From Fictibacillus arsenicus (GTDB lineage: Bacteria; Bacillota; Bacilli; Bacillales; Fictibacillaceae): DNA of 64,000 nucleotides. Below are positions 62,884-64,000 of the stretch, piece after piece. The translations under genes and the position numbers were made by a program. Position 1 is the first letter of the stretch. Every line of letters begins with the position of its first letter. The notes beneath the pieces are model-generated. The model ran no database searches, was not told where the DNA came from, and was given only the letters and a program-made list of their open reading frames with translations. The DNA is taken from contig NZ_MQMF01000001.1 in assembly GCF_001999465.1 (NCBI RefSeq), forward strand, positions 124,001 through 188,000, read 5' to 3'.

Positions 62884-63476
62884 AGCATGTCCTCCTTGCT
62901 GATAAAATCTTTTAATTTTTGCAATGCGACAGCTCTGTGGCTGATTTTATTCTTTTCTTCCTTCGACAACTCTGCCATGGAACTATCTAATTGGGGAAGG
63001 TAGAAGATCGGATCATACCCAAACCCTTCAGTACCCCGTTTTTCTGACAAGATTTCACCTTCGCATGTACCTCTTACGACAAATGTTTTTATGTCGGGTC
63101 TTGCAAAAGCTAATGCACAAACAAAACGTGCAGTCCGATTCGGCTCAGCTACTCCCCTAAGTTCGTTTAAAACTTTATCCATGTTAGCCTCATCACTTTT
63201 CTCGCTTCCCGCATATCTTGCAGAATAAACTCCTGGTCTTCCTTCAAGTGCATCTACTTCCAGACCAGAATCATCAGCGATAACTGGAATTTTCATAATG
63301 GAACAGATGGCTTCTGCCTTTAAAATCGCATTTTCTTCAAAAGTAACCCCAGTTTCTTCAACATCCGGACTATTTTTTATGTCAAGCAGCGATATGACTT
63401 CAATACCAAAATCTTTGAACATGGCTTGAAACTCTTTAACTTTACCTATGTTTTTTGTAGCAATTAAAATTTTCAT
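62868..63476 (-). CDS. rdgB: XTP/dITP pyrophosphatase (RdgB/HAM1)
   Basis: This enzyme clears deaminated purine triphosphates (XTP, ITP). It shows ATKNIGKVKEF at the N-terminus, ADDSGLEVDALEGRPGVYSARYAG (diagnostic part ADDSGLEVDAL), EGFGYDPIF and SHRAVAL. ATG at 63476 (202 aa) has GGAGG 7 bases upstream and fits homologues. In B. subtilis (ysnA) rph lies between it and gerM; here it follows gerM after a hairpin. Confidence 0.95.
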   Translation of the reverse strand: MKILIATKNIGKVKEFQAMFKDFGIEVISLLDIKNSPDVEETGVTFEENAILKAEAICSIMKIPVIADDSGLEVDALEGRPGVYSARYAGSEKSDEANMDKVLNELRGVAEPNRTARFVCALAFARPDIKTFVVRGTCEGEILSEKRGTEGFGYDPIFYLPQLDSSMAELSKEEKNKISHRAVALQKLKDFISKEDMLWQKP

Positions 63477-63527
63477 ATATTGTCCTCCGCTATCATCGTA
63501 AATAAAGAAACTTTGGTGAAGCACAAA

Positions 63528-63552
63528 AAAGAGACGATTTTCTCGTCTCTTT
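63528..63552 (-). terminator. gerM terminator
   Basis: GAGACGA (63531-63537) and TCGTCTC (63543-63549), extended by flanking AAA/TTT, form a compact stem with T runs on both sides. It lies about 25 bases past the gerM stop. Confidence 0.88.
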
Positions 63553-63575
63553 ACTTTATCACATCATTTGCTGAT

Positions 63576-64000
63576 TTAAAATTCACCTGTATTAACTTCT
63601 TTCGGACGGGAAACAGGGGCTGTAAGCTCTTTTCCTTTCTCAGTAAAGATCTTTGACTTTCCATCTACTTTTATGGCGACTTTCTTAACCTCTGAAAGCT
63701 CAGTTAAAGAAAGAACAATTGAATTTAATACTTCATCTGCAATCATACTTTCTTCTTTGTTATCTAATACAGCACCGTTGAAATTAAGAGTAACTACTCC
63801 ATCTTTTACAACAGGAGTACTCAATAGTTTTACATCCGTTCTAAAATCAGTCAGAAGGTTGCTTTCAGCAGAAGGACCGTCTATTAGATGTTCAATAGTA
63901 GCTGTGACCTTGTCGGTTCCTTCTTTCGCTACACGGCGCGTAACAGGTACATAGTACGTTTGATCTTGTGTCTGGGCTAAAAAGTAAAGTGTTACAAGTT
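63576..64000 (-). CDS. gerM: GerM germination/sporulation protein, 3' part
   Basis: The frame is open through the window end; the 5' part lies outside. The visible 141 codons hold one GerMN domain (YYVPVTRRVAKEGTDKVTATIEHLIDGP, diagnostic core ATIEHLIDGP; then TLNFNGAV and LSLTELSEVKKVAIKVDG). Internal TTG at 63824 is not a start. GerM is a lipoprotein with two such domains, involved in engulfment and germination in B. subtilis. Here the second domain is seen. Confidence 0.88.
   Translation of the reverse strand, partial: LVTLYFLAQTQDQTYYVPVTRRVAKEGTDKVTATIEHLIDGPSAESNLLTDFRTDVKLLSTPVVKDGVVTLNFNGAVLDNKEESMIADEVLNSIVLSLTELSEVKKVAIKVDGKSKIFTEKGKELTAPVSRPKEVNTGEF

Overview
This window is a conserved core segment of a low-GC, endospore-forming Bacillaceae chromosome. 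The evidence is sporulation genes (safA, spoIVFA/FB, spoIIB, spoVID, ysxE, gerM, spo0B), T-box leaders, Bacillus-type ribosome binding sites, and a gene order that largely follows the B. subtilis nad-obg-min-mre-valS-hem-lon-clpX-leu-ilv-gerM block. The genus cannot be fixed from the sequence; a Fictibacillus-like or other environmental Bacillus would fit. Nearly everything is on the minus strand. Plus-strand genes are nifS-niaR, a ysxD-like gene and one small putative membrane-protein ORF.

Layout, left to right. 1-2.7 kb: spore coat genes (a CotS-type kinase and SafA). 2.8-8.1 kb: NAD synthesis (nadA, nadC, nadB), divergent from nifS-niaR, with a probable NiaR operator between. 8.3-15.1 kb: pheB-like ACT protein, obg, spo0B, the L27/Prp/L21 cluster with an L21 leader, an RNase E/G, spoIVFB and spoIVFA. 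15.4-19.5 kb: minD, minC, mreD, mreC, mreB; mreB carries a single-base frameshift. 19.5-25.6 kb: radC, maf, spoIIB, a membrane GAF-GGDEF protein and folC. 25.7-28.7 kb: valS under a valine T-box. 29.2-32.7 kb: ysxE, an unrecognised gene, and spoVID. 33-39.2 kb: the heme operon hemA-X-C-D-B-L. 39.4-48.1 kb: ysxD-like gene, ysxC, lonA, lonB, clpX, tig. 48.2-61.6 kb: ysoA-like TPR gene, a short threonine dehydratase, and the branched-chain amino acid operon ilvE-D-[T-box]-B-H-C-leuA-B-C-D. 61.9-64 kb: tRNA-Arg, tRNA-Gly, a phosphodiesterase, an XTP/dITP pyrophosphatase and the 3' part of gerM.

The genes form compact translationally coupled operons with overlaps of a few bases, closed by strong hairpins. 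NifS probably supplies the Fe-S cluster of NadA, while NiaR represses both nad arms. Prp trims the N-terminus of L27. SpoIVFA/FB form the pro-sigma-K processing complex. MreBCD and MinCD set cell shape and division site. Branched-chain synthesis appears to have dual control: a CodY/CcpA-like promoter ahead of ilvE and an internal T-box ahead of ilvB.

No mobile element with a transposase, prophage or CRISPR array is visible. The non-housekeeping signals are a five-copy dispersed intergenic repeat family, a Met/Gly/Gln repeat tract in SafA, a protein of unknown function between spoVID and ysxE, an RNase E/G without the usual zinc-link cysteines, and differences from the B. subtilis order (no pheA, rph or comC at their usual places). 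I did not find a convincing new multi-gene system.
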